From NCBI RefSeq assembly GCF_022809315.2, contig NZ_JAKZJU020000001.1, forward strand, positions 124,001 through 188,000: a DNA stretch of 64,000 nt, given 5' to 3'. The position numbers were made by a program, and so were the translations under genes. This document shows, one piece after another, positions 56,075-64,000 of this stretch. Position 1 is the stretch's first letter. Each line of letters begins with the position of its first letter. The notes below the pieces were generated by a model. The model saw only the letters and a list, made by a program, of their open reading frames with translations, searched no databases and was not told the DNA's origin. The stretch comes from Mesosutterella faecium (GTDB lineage Bacteria; Pseudomonadota; Gammaproteobacteria; Burkholderiales; Burkholderiaceae_F).

Positions 56075-57265
56075 ATGCCGATCCTAGAGAACCGCCGCAT
56101 CGTGCTTGCCGTCACCGGCGGCATCGCCGCCTACAAAAGCTGCGAGCTCGTGCGGCTGCTGAAGAAAAACGGGGCCGACGTCTCCGTGGTGATGACCGCG
56201 GAGGCTGCGCGCTTTGTGACGCCGCTCGCCTTCGAGGCGCTCAGCGGGCACCCCGCCGCCGTCTCGGAGTGGGACGGCCGCGGCGGGCCGATGCCTCACA
56301 TCACGGCCACCGAGGGGGCCTCGCTGCTTCTTGTGGCGCCCGCGACCGCCAACATCATCGCCAAAGCCGCCCTGGGCATCGCAGACGATCTCGTGAGCAC
56401 GCTGTTTGCCGCCCGGCGCTGCCCGGCGGCCTTCGCGCCGGCCATGAACACCCGCATGTGGCGCAATCCCCCGAACCTGAGAAACATCGAGCAGCTCGCC
56501 GAGGACGGCAGCCTCGTCTGGGGGCCGGCCTCGGGCGGGCTCGCCTGCGGCGACAGCGGCCCGGGCCGGATGCTCGAGCCGGGCGAAATCCTCGAGCGGG
56601 TGATCGGCTTCTTTTCAGAAAAATACCTCCGGGGGCGGCGGGTGCTGGTGACGGCCGGGCCGACCGCCGAACCGATCGACCCGGTGCGGATCCTCACCAA
56701 CCGCTCGAGCGGCCGCCAAGGCTTCGAGATCGCGCGCGAGGCCGCGCGGGCGGGCGCCTCCGTCACGCTCGTCGCAGGCCCCTGCGCGCTTGAGACCCCC
56801 GCGGGCGTCACGCGCATCGACGTCGAAACCGCGCAGGAGATGCGCGGCGCCGTGATCGGGCATCTGCCCGGGACCGAGCTTTTCGTGTCCGTGGCCGCCG
56901 TGAGCGACTGGAGGCCTGCCAGCGCGGCAGCCGAGAAGCTTCGCAAGACGGACGCGGCCCCGGAAATCAGGCTGGTTGAAAATCCGGACATTCTGGCCGA
57001 GGTGGGCGCCCTGAGCCCTGAGTTCCGCCCCTACACGATCGGCTTTGCCGCCGAGACGAGCAGGCTCGAGGAGCGGGCGCGCAGAAAGCTCGAGGTGAAA
57101 AAGGCCGACGCGATCGTCGGCAACCGCTTCGACCTCGCCGCCGGCTCGGAGCGCAACACGATTCTTTATGTCACCCGCGAAGGCGCCGAGAGCTTCGGCC
57201 CGGCGGGCAAGGACGAGGTGGCCCGGTTCATTCTGCGCCGGGCGGCCGGCGCGCTCGGGCGCTAG
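56075..57265 (+). CDS. coaBC: Bifunctional CoaBC (phosphopantothenoylcysteine decarboxylase/synthetase)
   Basis: Performs two steps of coenzyme A synthesis. The N-terminal CoaC flavoprotein has GGIAAYKSCELVR, catalytic His in PMPHITATEG, APAMNTRMW and the cysteine lid ASGGLACGDSGPGRM. The C-terminal CoaB part starts RRVLVTAGPTAEPIDPVR and includes NRSSGRQGFEIA and ELFVSVAAVSDWRP. It has 396 residues. The small membrane-protein gene and dut follow on the same strand. Confidence 0.95.
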   Translation: MPILENRRIVLAVTGGIAAYKSCELVRLLKKNGADVSVVMTAEAARFVTPLAFEALSGHPAAVSEWDGRGGPMPHITATEGASLLLVAPATANIIAKAALGIADDLVSTLFAARRCPAAFAPAMNTRMWRNPPNLRNIEQLAEDGSLVWGPASGGLACGDSGPGRMLEPGEILERVIGFFSEKYLRGRRVLVTAGPTAEPIDPVRILTNRSSGRQGFEIAREAARAGASVTLVAGPCALETPAGVTRIDVETAQEMRGAVIGHLPGTELFVSVAAVSDWRPASAAAEKLRKTDAAPEIRLVENPDILAEVGALSPEFRPYTIGFAAETSRLEERARRKLEVKKADAIVGNRFDLAAGSERNTILYVTREGAESFGPAGKDEVARFILRRAAGALGR

Positions 57266-57283
57266 AGAGCCCCCCTTTTGGCC

Positions 57284-57304
57284 TCCCCCGCCGCAGGCGG
57301 GGGA
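57284..57304. repeat. GC-rich palindrome between coaBC and the small membrane-protein gene
   Basis: TCCCCCGCC and GGCGGGGGA pair over 9 bp around GCA. No T run follows on the plus strand, so it may be a weak or Rho-assisted terminator or a REP-like unit. Confidence 0.5.
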
Positions 57305-57353
57305 GTAGGATGAAGGCGTCGGGCAGCCCCCCCTCAATCGAAGTGAGAAGCGA

Positions 57354-57788
57354 ATGAACGATCCCTTTGGACTTGAACCGCCCCATGGCGATTACGTGGC
57401 TTACCTGCAGGCGCTGCAGGCCGGCCGCATCAGAAACCTGGACCCGCTGCAGATCGCGGGCTCCCAGGGCTCGCCGTCCCCGGCTGCGCCGCGGCGGCAT
57501 CGCTCCGCGCTCGAGGAGCTCGCCCGGATCTCGCTGCCGGGCGGAGCCCCGGAGAGCGGCCCCGCCCCGGGCGGCCCGGCACTGCCGGAGTCACCCCAGG
57601 AGAAAATGCGGCGCCGCGCCCGCAGCGCGGGCCGCAGCCAGGCGATGGCCGCTTTCGGCGGCCTCACGGCCTTCATCGGCTTCACGCTCTTTGCGATCGG
57701 CGGCGCGCTCGACCGCGAGGAGCTCGTGCTGCTCGGCATGGCGGTCGCCTTCCTCGGCTTCCTGGGCGCGGTGAAAAGCAAGAACTGA
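57354..57788 (+). CDS. Hypothetical small membrane protein
   Basis: I do not recognise a family. The 144 residues start MNDPFGLEPPHGDYVAYLQA. A Pro/Gly/Ala-rich linker (about 38-80) and an Arg-rich stretch (EKMRRRARSAGRSQ) follow. Two hydrophobic helices come last, AMAAFGGLTAFIGFTLFAIG and ELVLLGMAVAFLGFLGAV, ending in KSKN. The positive patch before the first helix predicts a cytoplasmic N-terminus. It lies between coaBC and dut with no obvious promoter of its own, so it is probably co-transcribed. A coding role is likely from its position, start and membrane segments. Confidence 0.7.
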   Translation: MNDPFGLEPPHGDYVAYLQALQAGRIRNLDPLQIAGSQGSPSPAAPRRHRSALEELARISLPGGAPESGPAPGGPALPESPQEKMRRRARSAGRSQAMAAFGGLTAFIGFTLFAIGGALDREELVLLGMAVAFLGFLGAVKSKN

Positions 57789-57833
57789 GCGCCACCTCCT
57801 CTTTAAAACCTACTTTTTCCCTTTCTTCACAGC

Positions 57834-58280
57834 ATGCAGATCGACCTTCGAATTCTTGACCCGCGCATCCGCGCCTGCCTGCCCCGCCCCGCCACGAGCG
57901 GCAGCGCGGGCGTTGACCTCCGGGCGCTGCTCGAGCGGCCCCTCACGCTCGAGCCCGGGCAGACCGAGCTGGTCCGCACGGGGCTTGCCATCCACATCGC
58001 CGACCCCCGCTACGCGGCCCTTGTGCTGCCGCGCTCGGGCCTCGGGCACAAGCACGGCATCGTGCTGGGCAATCTCGTGGGACTGATCGACTCGGACTAC
58101 CAGGGCGAGCTCATGATCTCGGCCTGGAACCGGAGCCATGCGGCCTTCACGATCGAGCCTTTCGAGCGGCTCGCGCAGCTCGTGATCGTCCCTGTGGTCC
58201 AACCGGAGTTCCGCGTGGTCGACAGCTTCGAAAAAAGCAGCAGGGGCGAAGGGGGATTCGGCTCCACGGGCCTGTCCTGA
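57834..58280 (+). CDS. dut: dUTP diphosphatase
   Basis: Hydrolyses dUTP to dUMP, keeping uracil out of DNA. The five trimeric dUTPase motifs are readable: [11 protein letters not shown] (1), [11 protein letters not shown] (2), [15 protein letters not shown] (3), [11 protein letters not shown] (4) and [10 protein letters not shown] (5). It has 148 residues. It follows coaBC and the small membrane protein, as coaBC-dut do in many Proteobacteria. Its terminator extends into the clpA 3' end. Confidence 0.96.
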   Translation: MQIDLRILDPRIRACLPRPATSGSAGVDLRALLERPLTLEPGQTELVRTGLAIHIADPRYAALVLPRSGLGHKHGIVLGNLVGLIDSDYQGELMISAWNRSHAAFTIEPFERLAQLVIVPVVQPEFRVVDSFEKSSRGEGGFGSTGLS

Positions 58281-58288
58281 AGCCCCCC

Positions 58289-58327
58289 GCCCTCCGCCCT
58301 TCGCCCTTAAGCGCGGAGGGCTTTTTT
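58289..58327 (+). terminator. Terminator of dut overlapping the end of clpA
   Basis: GCCCTCCGC and GCGGAGGGC pair over 9 bp with a 15-base loop, followed by six T. The right arm lies in the last codons of the convergent clpA gene. Confidence 0.85.
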
Positions 58328-60664
58328 CGCGCGCGCGGCGGGCGCGGCCCCGCCCTCCTGGGGGAAGCGCAGCGTCACCTCTCCGCCCTGGAACCCGACG
58401 GTGACGCAGCCGCCCTTCTGCAGGCGCCCGAACAGCAACTCGTCGGCCAGCGGCCGCTCGACCCTGTCCTGCACCAGCCGGCGCATGGGCCTCGCGCCCA
58501 TCCGGGGATCGACCCCTTTTTCCGCAAGGAAGGCTCTGAGCGCCGGGGTGAAGACGGCGCGCACCTTTTTCGCGGCAAGCCTTTCGGAGAGCTCCGCAAG
58601 GAGCTTGTCCACGATTTTCGCGATGAGCTCCCCGCCGAGAGGATCGAACCTCACGATCGCGTCGAGCCTGTTGCGGAACTCGGGCGGGAAGATGCGGTTG
58701 ATCTCCGCCGTGTCGTCGCCCGCGCCGCCCGCCTCGCCGAATCCGATGACGTTTCTCGAGACAAGCCTCGCCCCGGCGTTCGAGGTCATGATGAGGATGA
58801 CATTGCGGAAGTCCGCGTGCCGCCCGTTGTTGTCGGTGAGGGAGCCGTGGTCCATCACCTGCAGCAGGACGTTGAAGATGTCGGGATGCGCCTTTTCGAT
58901 TTCATCGAGCAGCACCACCGCGTAGGGCTGCTTTGCCACCGCGTCCGTGAGCAGTCCTCCCTGCTCGAAGCCCACGTAGCCCGGGGGCGCCCCGATCAGG
59001 CGGCTCACCGAGTGGGGCTCCGCGTATTCGCTCATGTCAAAGCGGATGAGCTCCACGCCGAGAGCGCGGGCGAGCTGCCGGGCGAGTTCGGTTTTTCCGA
59101 CGCCCGTGGGGCCGGTGAACAGGAAGCTGCCCACGGGGCGGTCGTGGCCTCCCAGCCCGGACCTTGAGAGGCGGATCGCGCTCACGACCGCGTCGACCGC
59201 CTCGTCCTGCCCGTAGATCGCGCTGCGGATCGACTCGCCCAGGCTCTTCAGGCGGCCGGCCTCGCCCGCGCTTACCGCGTCCACCGGCACGCGGGCCATG
59301 GCGGAAACGGTGGCCGCGATCTCCCCGGGGCCGATCACGGTGGGCTTGTCCCCCGGGGCGAGGAGCCGCTGCGCGGCCCCCGCTTCATCGATGACGTCAA
59401 TCGCCTTGTCGGGAAGCCGCCGGTCGCTGATGTAGCGCTGCGAGAGCTTCACCGCGGCCCGAAGCGCCTCCTCGCTGTAGGCGATCCCGTGGAACTTCTC
59501 GAATCGGCCCCTGAGCCCTTTAAGGATCTCGAAGGTCTCCTCCTCGCTCGGCTCCTTCACGTCCACCTTCTGGAAGCGGCGCGAGAAGGCGTGGTCCTTT
59601 TCGAAAATGCGCCGGTACTCGTCGTAGGTGGTGGCGCCGATGCACGACAGGCTGCCGTCGGAGAGCGCGGGCTTGAAGAGATCGGCCGCGTCGAGGGATT
59701 GCGAATTCGAGCTCGAGCCCGCCCCGATCACGCTGTGGATTTCGTCTATGAACAGGATCGTCTCAGGATGCGCCTTCACCTCGTCAAGGAGGGCCTTGAT
59801 CCTCGCCTCGAAGTCCCCGCGGTACTTGGTGCCCGCAACGAGCCCGCCCAGGCTGAGCGAGCGCACGACGCGGTTCCGGAGCACGCAGGGCACCCGGCCC
59901 GAGGCGATCCTCTCGGCCAGGCCCTCGGCCAGGGCCGTCTTGCCGACCCCCGCCTCGCCCACGAGCAGCGGGTTGTTCTTTCTGCGCCGGCAGAGGATCT
60001 GGATCATCCGGCAGATTTCCTCCTCCCGGCCGACCAGCGGATCAAGACCCCCTTTCTCCGCCTTCTCATTGAGGTTGACGGTAAAGGACTCGAGGGCGCT
60101 GCGGCGCCTGGGAGGCCGCTGCGCGCCGCGGCAGGGAGACGCGCCGGCCTCGGCTTCATCAGCGGCATCGGCCCCGGCTTCGTCCTCCTCCTCTTCCTCC
60201 CCGTCTCCGGGGCAGGGGCTGTCCGGGCTGCCGGCAAAACCGTTACGGCACAGCCACTCCGTCACCCGGAGCTTCGTCACCCCCTGCTCGGTGAGGAAGC
60301 TGACCGCCCAGCTCTCCGGCTCGTCGAAAATCGCGACCAGGAGGTCTTCGCCGTGCAGCAGGACGTCGGCCCGCTCGGACTGCTGCACATGCATCATGGC
60401 GCCCTCCACCACGCGCTGAAAGCCCACCGAGGGCTGGGGCTCGTCCTCCGGCCCCGTCAGCTTCGGCACCTGGGTGCGGACGAACTCGTCGAGCTCGCAG
60501 CGCAGCCGCGCGATGTCGCAGCCGCAGGCGCCCAGCACCCTGCAAACACCGTCGTTCGAGAGCAGTTCGCGCAGCAGGGCCTCGACCGTGATCAGCCGGC
60601 ATTTTTCGGACGAGGCGGCTATAAAGATGTTCTGGAAATTCTTTTCAAGCTGCTTGTCTATCAT
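58307..60664 (-). CDS. clpA: ATP-dependent Clp protease ATPase subunit ClpA
   Basis: A AAA+ unfoldase that feeds substrates to ClpP. The 785 residues contain an N-terminal repeat domain, a first ATPase (Walker A VGEAGVGKTALAEG, Walker B ILFIDEIHSVIG) and a second (FTGPTGVGKTELARQ, VVLLDEIEKAHPD). A Glu/Asp-rich linker (GEEEEEDEAG) between N-domain and first ATPase is longer than usual. The frame extends upstream, but the ATG at 60664 overlaps the clpS stop as ATGA and gives the canonical MIDKQLEKNF. Identification as ClpA rather than ClpB/C rests on the clpS neighbour and lack of a middle coiled coil. Confidence 0.95.
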   Translation of the reverse strand: MIDKQLEKNFQNIFIAASSEKCRLITVEALLRELLSNDGVCRVLGACGCDIARLRCELDEFVRTQVPKLTGPEDEPQPSVGFQRVVEGAMMHVQQSERADVLLHGEDLLVAIFDEPESWAVSFLTEQGVTKLRVTEWLCRNGFAGSPDSPCPGDGEEEEEDEAGADAADEAEAGASPCRGAQRPPRRRSALESFTVNLNEKAEKGGLDPLVGREEEICRMIQILCRRRKNNPLLVGEAGVGKTALAEGLAERIASGRVPCVLRNRVVRSLSLGGLVAGTKYRGDFEARIKALLDEVKAHPETILFIDEIHSVIGAGSSSNSQSLDAADLFKPALSDGSLSCIGATTYDEYRRIFEKDHAFSRRFQKVDVKEPSEEETFEILKGLRGRFEKFHGIAYSEEALRAAVKLSQRYISDRRLPDKAIDVIDEAGAAQRLLAPGDKPTVIGPGEIAATVSAMARVPVDAVSAGEAGRLKSLGESIRSAIYGQDEAVDAVVSAIRLSRSGLGGHDRPVGSFLFTGPTGVGKTELARQLARALGVELIRFDMSEYAEPHSVSRLIGAPPGYVGFEQGGLLTDAVAKQPYAVVLLDEIEKAHPDIFNVLLQVMDHGSLTDNNGRHADFRNVILIMTSNAGARLVSRNVIGFGEAGGAGDDTAEINRIFPPEFRNRLDAIVRFDPLGGELIAKIVDKLLAELSERLAAKKVRAVFTPALRAFLAEKGVDPRMGARPMRRLVQDRVERPLADELLFGRLQKGGCVTVGFQGGEVTLRFPQEGGAAPAARAKKALRA

Positions 60665-60996
60665 TTTCCGCCCTGTATCTTGACTTCGCAGCGAAGGGGG
60701 AATCCCGCCGCGCGGGCCTTGTCCATCGTCTCCGCGGCCAGGCTCTCCGCGATGTCCAGCGGATAGACGCCCGCGAGCCCCCGGCCCTCGCGGTGCACCT
60801 TCATCATGATGGCCTCGGCCTCCTCGAGGCTGCGGCCGAACACCGAACGCAGCACCTTCACCACAAAATCCATGGTCGTGTAGTCGTCGTTCAGGAGAAA
60901 GACGCACCAGGGGCGCGGCCTCCAGAGCTGCGTCTTTTTGTCGGCAAGCGCGAGGCAGCCGCAGTCGGTCTCTTCTTCTCTGTCTTTCTTGCTCAT
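60661..60996 (-). CDS. clpS: ClpS adaptor protein
   Basis: Delivers N-degron substrates to ClpAP. The 111 residues contain PWCVFLLNDDYTTMDFVV, whose LLNDDYT segment forms the N-degron pocket, and the conserved VHREGRGLAGVYPLDIAE. The N-terminus (about 28 residues) is a disordered tail with two cysteines. Its stop overlaps the clpA start by four bases, giving coupled translation. Confidence 0.95.
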   Translation of the reverse strand: MSKKDREEETDCGCLALADKKTQLWRPRPWCVFLLNDDYTTMDFVVKVLRSVFGRSLEEAEAIMMKVHREGRGLAGVYPLDIAESLAAETMDKARAAGFPLRCEVKIQGGK

Positions 60997-61338
60997 CTGG
61001 AATCGGTTGCTGAGGCTTCAGGTCTCTATATTGATTTCGTCTTCCTCCATTCTGCTAAAAAAAACGCCGGGGCGTGAGCCTTTTGCCCGGCCGCGGTCCG
61101 CCAAAAAGCGGGAATCCCTGACGAAAGATATTTTTTTATTAGTTAAATCCCTCTTCCCTTGTGCAACTTTTCTTCAGTTGGCGTATTGTCTGATTTCGTG
61201 CGGTAAGCTTGATGGGCAGTACTCTGTAATCACGCTCGCTGCTCATACCCTTCGGGCTTTTCCGCGGGTAAGTTTGCGCCGTTCGTCCCGTATGGTCGGG
61301 CAACCGGGCGGTTTTTGCTTCAGATGGAGAATTATCAA
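60997..61338 (+). promoter_or_regulatory. clpS/cspA divergent gap holding the cspA promoter and leader
   Basis: No gene is visible. The part near cspA is AT- and T-rich (61125-61200), with TTGTGC and TATTGT-like elements but no textbook promoter. Cold-shock genes usually have long structured 5' leaders of over 100 bases, and the free space up to 61338 fits one. Confidence 0.4.
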
Positions 61339-61545
61339 ATGGCTACTGGTACCGTGAAGTGGTTTAATGACGCCAAGGGTTACGGCTTCATTACCCCGGA
61401 TGAAAAGGGTGAAGATCTCTTCGCTCATTTCTCCGCGATCAAGATGGACGGCTTCAAGTCCCTGAAGGAAGGCCAGCGCGTCACGTTCGACGTGGTTGAA
61501 GGGCCGAAGGGCAAGCAGGCCGCCAACATCACCCCGGCCGAATAA
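61339..61545 (+). CDS. cspA: Cold-shock protein, CspA family
   Basis: A 68-residue OB-fold nucleic acid chaperone. [20 protein letters not shown] carries RNP1 (KGYGFI), and [10 protein letters not shown] carries RNP2 (LFAHF). The frame extends upstream to 61315, but the ATG at 61339 follows TGGAGAATTATCAA and gives the family N-terminus. The codon choice suggests strong expression. A large hairpin terminator follows. Confidence 0.96.
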   Translation: MATGTVKWFNDAKGYGFITPDEKGEDLFAHFSAIKMDGFKSLKEGQRVTFDVVEGPKGKQAANITPAE

Positions 61546-61562
61546 GCTGCTTCAGGTCTCGG

Positions 61563-61601
61563 ATCCGCCCGTTTCTTTCAGAAGAAAGGGGCGGATTTTT
61601 T
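61563..61601 (+). terminator. Terminator of cspA
   Basis: ATCCGCCC and GGGCGGAT pair, extended inside by TTTCTT/AAGAAA, followed by TTTTTT. The T run ends directly at the ATG of the next gene. Confidence 0.92.
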
Positions 61602-62033
61602 ATGCTCGGAATTTTCCTCCGGTGCCTCGCCGCCGCAGCGGCCCTGGGGCTGTCTGCCGGGAGCGCCCCGGCGGCGGAAACCGTCCGGCTTGAGGCGGCC
61701 GGGTCGGTCCTTGAGGCCGAAGTCGCCCGCTCGCGCGCCCAGCTCGAGCGCGGCCTCATGGGCCGGCCCGCCCTGCCCGAGGGCCGCGCGATGCTGTTTG
61801 TCTTCCCTCACCCCTCGGGATGGTGCATGTGGATGAAGGACACCCCCGCGCCGCTTTCCATCGCCTTCGTGTCGGAAGACGGGCGCGTCATCAGCGTGGA
61901 GCCGATGCAGCCCTTCTCGACCCGCCTGCACTGTCCGCCCGAGCCCGCCGCCTACGGCATCGAGGCGCCGGCGGGCAGTCTGGAAAAGCGGGGGCTGAGG
62001 CCCGGGGTGCGCGTGCAGGGGCTGCCGCGCTAG
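61602..62033 (+). CDS. Secreted DUF192 family protein
   Basis: A 143-residue exported protein: a signal peptide (FLRCLAAAAALGLSAGSAPA) and then the DUF192 domain. The family pattern appears as RAQLERGLMGRPALPEGRAM, FVFPHPSGWCMWMKDTPAPL and DGRVISVEPM. Function of the family is not known; members are small beta-rich secreted proteins. The ATG abuts the cspA terminator and has no ribosome site, so it may depend on readthrough or be poorly translated. It converges on xseA with a 4-base overlap. Confidence 0.85.
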   Translation: MLGIFLRCLAAAAALGLSAGSAPAAETVRLEAAGSVLEAEVARSRAQLERGLMGRPALPEGRAMLFVFPHPSGWCMWMKDTPAPLSIAFVSEDGRVISVEPMQPFSTRLHCPPEPAAYGIEAPAGSLEKRGLRPGVRVQGLPR

Positions 62034-63646
62034 GAACCGGGTTCCCCCCGCCCGTTCCCGGTCATCATCCGCAGCCCTTCGCCCAGCCGCACGCCGTCCA
62101 CCGTCGCCCAGGCCTCGCCGTCGCGGAAAATCAGCCTGATTTTTCCGCCTGCCTTCAGCGACGCGGCGCTTTTCACGGCGCCGCCTTCCGAAACCACCAC
62201 GGCAAAGCCCCGGCCCAGCACTTTCAGGAAATCCATGGCGAGGAAGCGGGCCTCCAGGGCCTCGAAGCGGCGCCGCCGCTGCTCAAAGCCGCCGCTGAGC
62301 CTCAGCCGCAGCCGGGCCTCGGCCTGCGTAAGGCGCGCCTGCCGCCCGGCGGTGCGCGGCTTCACCCGCGCGAGCCTCAGCTCGAGCCCCTGCAGCCTCT
62401 CGGCGCGATCCGCAGCAATGCTCCGGCCGCAGACGAGCAGCCTCCCCCTGAGCCGCTCGAGCCCCTGGGCCCGGGCAGAGGCCTGGTCCTTCAGGCCCCT
62501 GCCTGCCGCGTTCCGAAGCTCCGAGAGCCTCAGGGCCTCGGACTGCAGGCGCTCGGACGCGATCGAGCGGGCCCGCTCGGCGAGCCACTCGAGCCGCTCG
62601 CGGCGCTGGCGCAGGTAAAAGCCGGGCGGGCGCAGCCTCGCCGAGGCCCCGTCCAGCCTCTGGTAGCGGACATTGAGTCCGTTTTCGGCGGCGGCGCGCA
62701 GCCTTGAGGCGAGCTGCCGCAGCTGCCCGGAGAGCACGCCGGCGTCCGCCGCGCACCGCTCGGCGGCGGCCGTGGGCGTGGCCGCCCGGAGATCGGCCGC
62801 GAGGTCGGCAAGCGTCGTGTCCACCTCGTGCCCGATGCCGGTCACCACGGGGATCGGACAAGAGCGCACGGCGCGGGCCACCTCCTCGGTGTTGAAGCAG
62901 GCGAGATCCTCGAAGGAGCCTCCGCCGCGCACGAGCAGCAGCACGTCGGCCTCGCGCCGCCTGCCCGCCTCCCCGAGGGCCTGCACGATCTCGGCGGAAG
63001 CGCCGCGGCCCTGCACCGCAGCCGGGTAGAGGATGATCGAGGCGTAGGACGCGCGCCTCTCGAGGGTCTTCAGGACGTCGCGCAGGCCGGCCGCGGCGAG
63101 GCTCGAGACGATGCCGATCGTCGCGGGCATGAAAGGCAGGGGGCGCTTGAGCGAGGCCTCGAAGAGCCCCTCCCGGGCGAGCCTCTCGCGCAGCCTGAGA
63201 AACTGCTCGTAGAGCTCCCCGAGCCCCGCCCTGCGCATCCGGGTCACCTGCAGCTGCAGATTGCCGCGCGCGGCATAGATCGAGGGCGCCCCGTAGACCT
63301 CCACGCGGTCTCCCGGCTGGGGCCTGAAGGCGAGGCCGGCCGCGCTGCCGCGGAACATCACGCAGCGCAGCTGCGCCGAGGCATCCTTGAGCTCGAAGTA
63401 GCAGTGCCCGCTTGCGGCCCGCATGAAGGAGGCGATCTCGCCGCCGACCCAGGCCGGCGGGAAGTTTCTCTGCAGCGAGGCGCTCCAGCTGCGGCAGACC
63501 GCCGTGACCGTAAGAACCGGCTGCGCGGCGGGCCGCGGCCCGCCGGCCGCCCCGCTCAGGCCCGGGGCCTCGTCCGCGGGCCTGCGGCCCCTGGAAGATC
63601 CGGCCGCGTCAGCCCCGAAAAAATCCGCATCAAAAAAATCAGCCAT
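62030..63646 (-). CDS. xseA: Exodeoxyribonuclease VII large subunit
   Basis: The catalytic subunit of a single-strand DNA exonuclease used in repair. The N-terminal OB fold (WVGGEIASFMRAASGHCYFE, LKDASAQLRCVMFRG) is followed by the nuclease domain (IGIVSSLAAAGLRDVLKTLE, LLVRGGGSFEDLACFN, TGIGHEVDTTLADLAADLRA) and a long Arg-rich coiled-coil tail that binds XseB. It has 538 residues, longer than E. coli XseA (456), mainly from a disordered N-terminal 45 residues and the tail. The small subunit gene xseB is not nearby. Confidence 0.94.
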   Translation of the reverse strand: MADFFDADFFGADAAGSSRGRRPADEAPGLSGAAGGPRPAAQPVLTVTAVCRSWSASLQRNFPPAWVGGEIASFMRAASGHCYFELKDASAQLRCVMFRGSAAGLAFRPQPGDRVEVYGAPSIYAARGNLQLQVTRMRRAGLGELYEQFLRLRERLAREGLFEASLKRPLPFMPATIGIVSSLAAAGLRDVLKTLERRASYASIILYPAAVQGRGASAEIVQALGEAGRRREADVLLLVRGGGSFEDLACFNTEEVARAVRSCPIPVVTGIGHEVDTTLADLAADLRAATPTAAAERCAADAGVLSGQLRQLASRLRAAAENGLNVRYQRLDGASARLRPPGFYLRQRRERLEWLAERARSIASERLQSEALRLSELRNAAGRGLKDQASARAQGLERLRGRLLVCGRSIAADRAERLQGLELRLARVKPRTAGRQARLTQAEARLRLRLSGGFEQRRRRFEALEARFLAMDFLKVLGRGFAVVVSEGGAVKSAASLKAGGKIRLIFRDGEAWATVDGVRLGEGLRMMTGNGRGEPGS

Positions 63647-64000
63647 GGCTTACCCGTAATGGAGACGGCGGGAAGGGAAGCCTGCCGCCGGCTTTTCAGC
63701 ATACACCGCGGCAAATCCCCGCGCCGGCGCTCCGCATGGGGGGCCTGCGGCTCCCCTTTTTCCGGAGCCGGGGAATCTGCCGGGCTGCAGTTTTGCACAG
63801 TTTTCCTCTTTTTCGTTTTGTCAAGCCCCCTTTTTATCCCCCCGCTTCCGAAGAAGCCTGATTATTCCTGGCAAATTATTGTTTTTATTTTACTTTTTGT
63901 GTTTGCTCCCCTTCCCCGCGCTTCCAGAAAAAGTACCGCTTCTTCAGTCACTTAGCGAGATTATTCTTTTTTTTGCACAAAGTTATCCACAGCAGCGGGA
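63647..64000. other. AT-rich region ending in a DnaA box
   Basis: No gene is seen in 354 bases. From about 63800 the sequence becomes rich in A/T runs, and TTATCCACA, a perfect DnaA box, lies at 63983-63991 at the window edge. Only this one perfect box was found. The region could be the edge of a replication origin or just an upstream region of a gene beyond the window. Confidence 0.4.

Noticed and set aside
52132..56124. Very long minus-strand open frame (1330 codons) opposite ileS, lspA and ispB
   Set aside because: It is the mirror of highly conserved forward genes in high-GC DNA; its translation is low-complexity Arg/Val/His/Gly-rich with no domain.

Overview
The window is a high-GC bacterial chromosome segment with housekeeping gene order typical of Betaproteobacteria. 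The markers are an rpsU-yqeY-dnaG-rpoD block, ribF-ileS-lspA, coaBC followed by dut, clpS-clpA beside a cold-shock gene, and ispH next to rpmB-rpmG. It also carries a Wolinella-type fumarate reductase pair, a Tat-exported flavoprotein beside a multiheme cytochrome c, an FMN-binding flavoprotein, and a DcuC-like carrier. Together these suggest an anaerobic or microaerophilic gut Burkholderiales, most likely Sutterellaceae. That assignment is inferred from gene content; no rRNA gene is present to confirm it.

Layout. 1-9.7 kb: the 3'-truncated recG, frdAB, cysK behind an IscR-like palindrome, and a three-gene ABC importer. 9.7-13.7 kb: a divergent LysR regulator facing an amidohydrolase and a DcuC-like carrier, probably one uptake-and-hydrolysis cassette. 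13.7-21.4 kb: decayed insertion sequences (IS21 istA fragment, two IS4/IS1634-like transposases, one ISAs1-like transposase) around gltX and tRNA-Glu(CTC), with a short relic of an ABC ATPase gene. 21.4-24.6 kb: a yybP-ykoY-like manganese riboswitch with a GDT1-family membrane protein, queH and an RlmD-like RNA methyltransferase. 24.6-28.3 kb: an AT-rich, Firmicutes-like arsenic island (arsR, ACR3 pump, permease), broken by an IS256 element with an intact 8-bp target duplication and ending inside a wrecked VOC gene.

28.4-30.3 kb: a cytochrome c and flavoprotein respiratory pair. 30.5-40 kb, all on the minus strand: rpsU, yqeY, dnaG, rpoD, a second divergent full-length rpoD paralog, tRNA-Ile(CAT) and rhlE. 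40-48 kb: tsaD, a LysR gene interrupted by an in-frame amber codon, an FMN/FAD periplasmic flavoprotein, ybaK, ogt-ispH, rpmB-rpmG and an IS200-type element. 48-64 kb: an rsmB-type methyltransferase, purN, ribF-ileS-lspA, ispB, coaBC, a small membrane protein, dut, clpA-clpS, cspA, a DUF192 protein and xseA. A perfect DnaA box lies at the very end.

The main observations worth a second look are the tandem primary-sigma-factor paralogs, the regulator with an amber codon followed by a family-like C-terminal tail, two transposases each split by a single in-frame TAA, the arsenic island with its 28-bp terminal repeat array, and frdAB lacking an adjacent membrane anchor gene. I did not find a clear new defence or CRISPR-like system.
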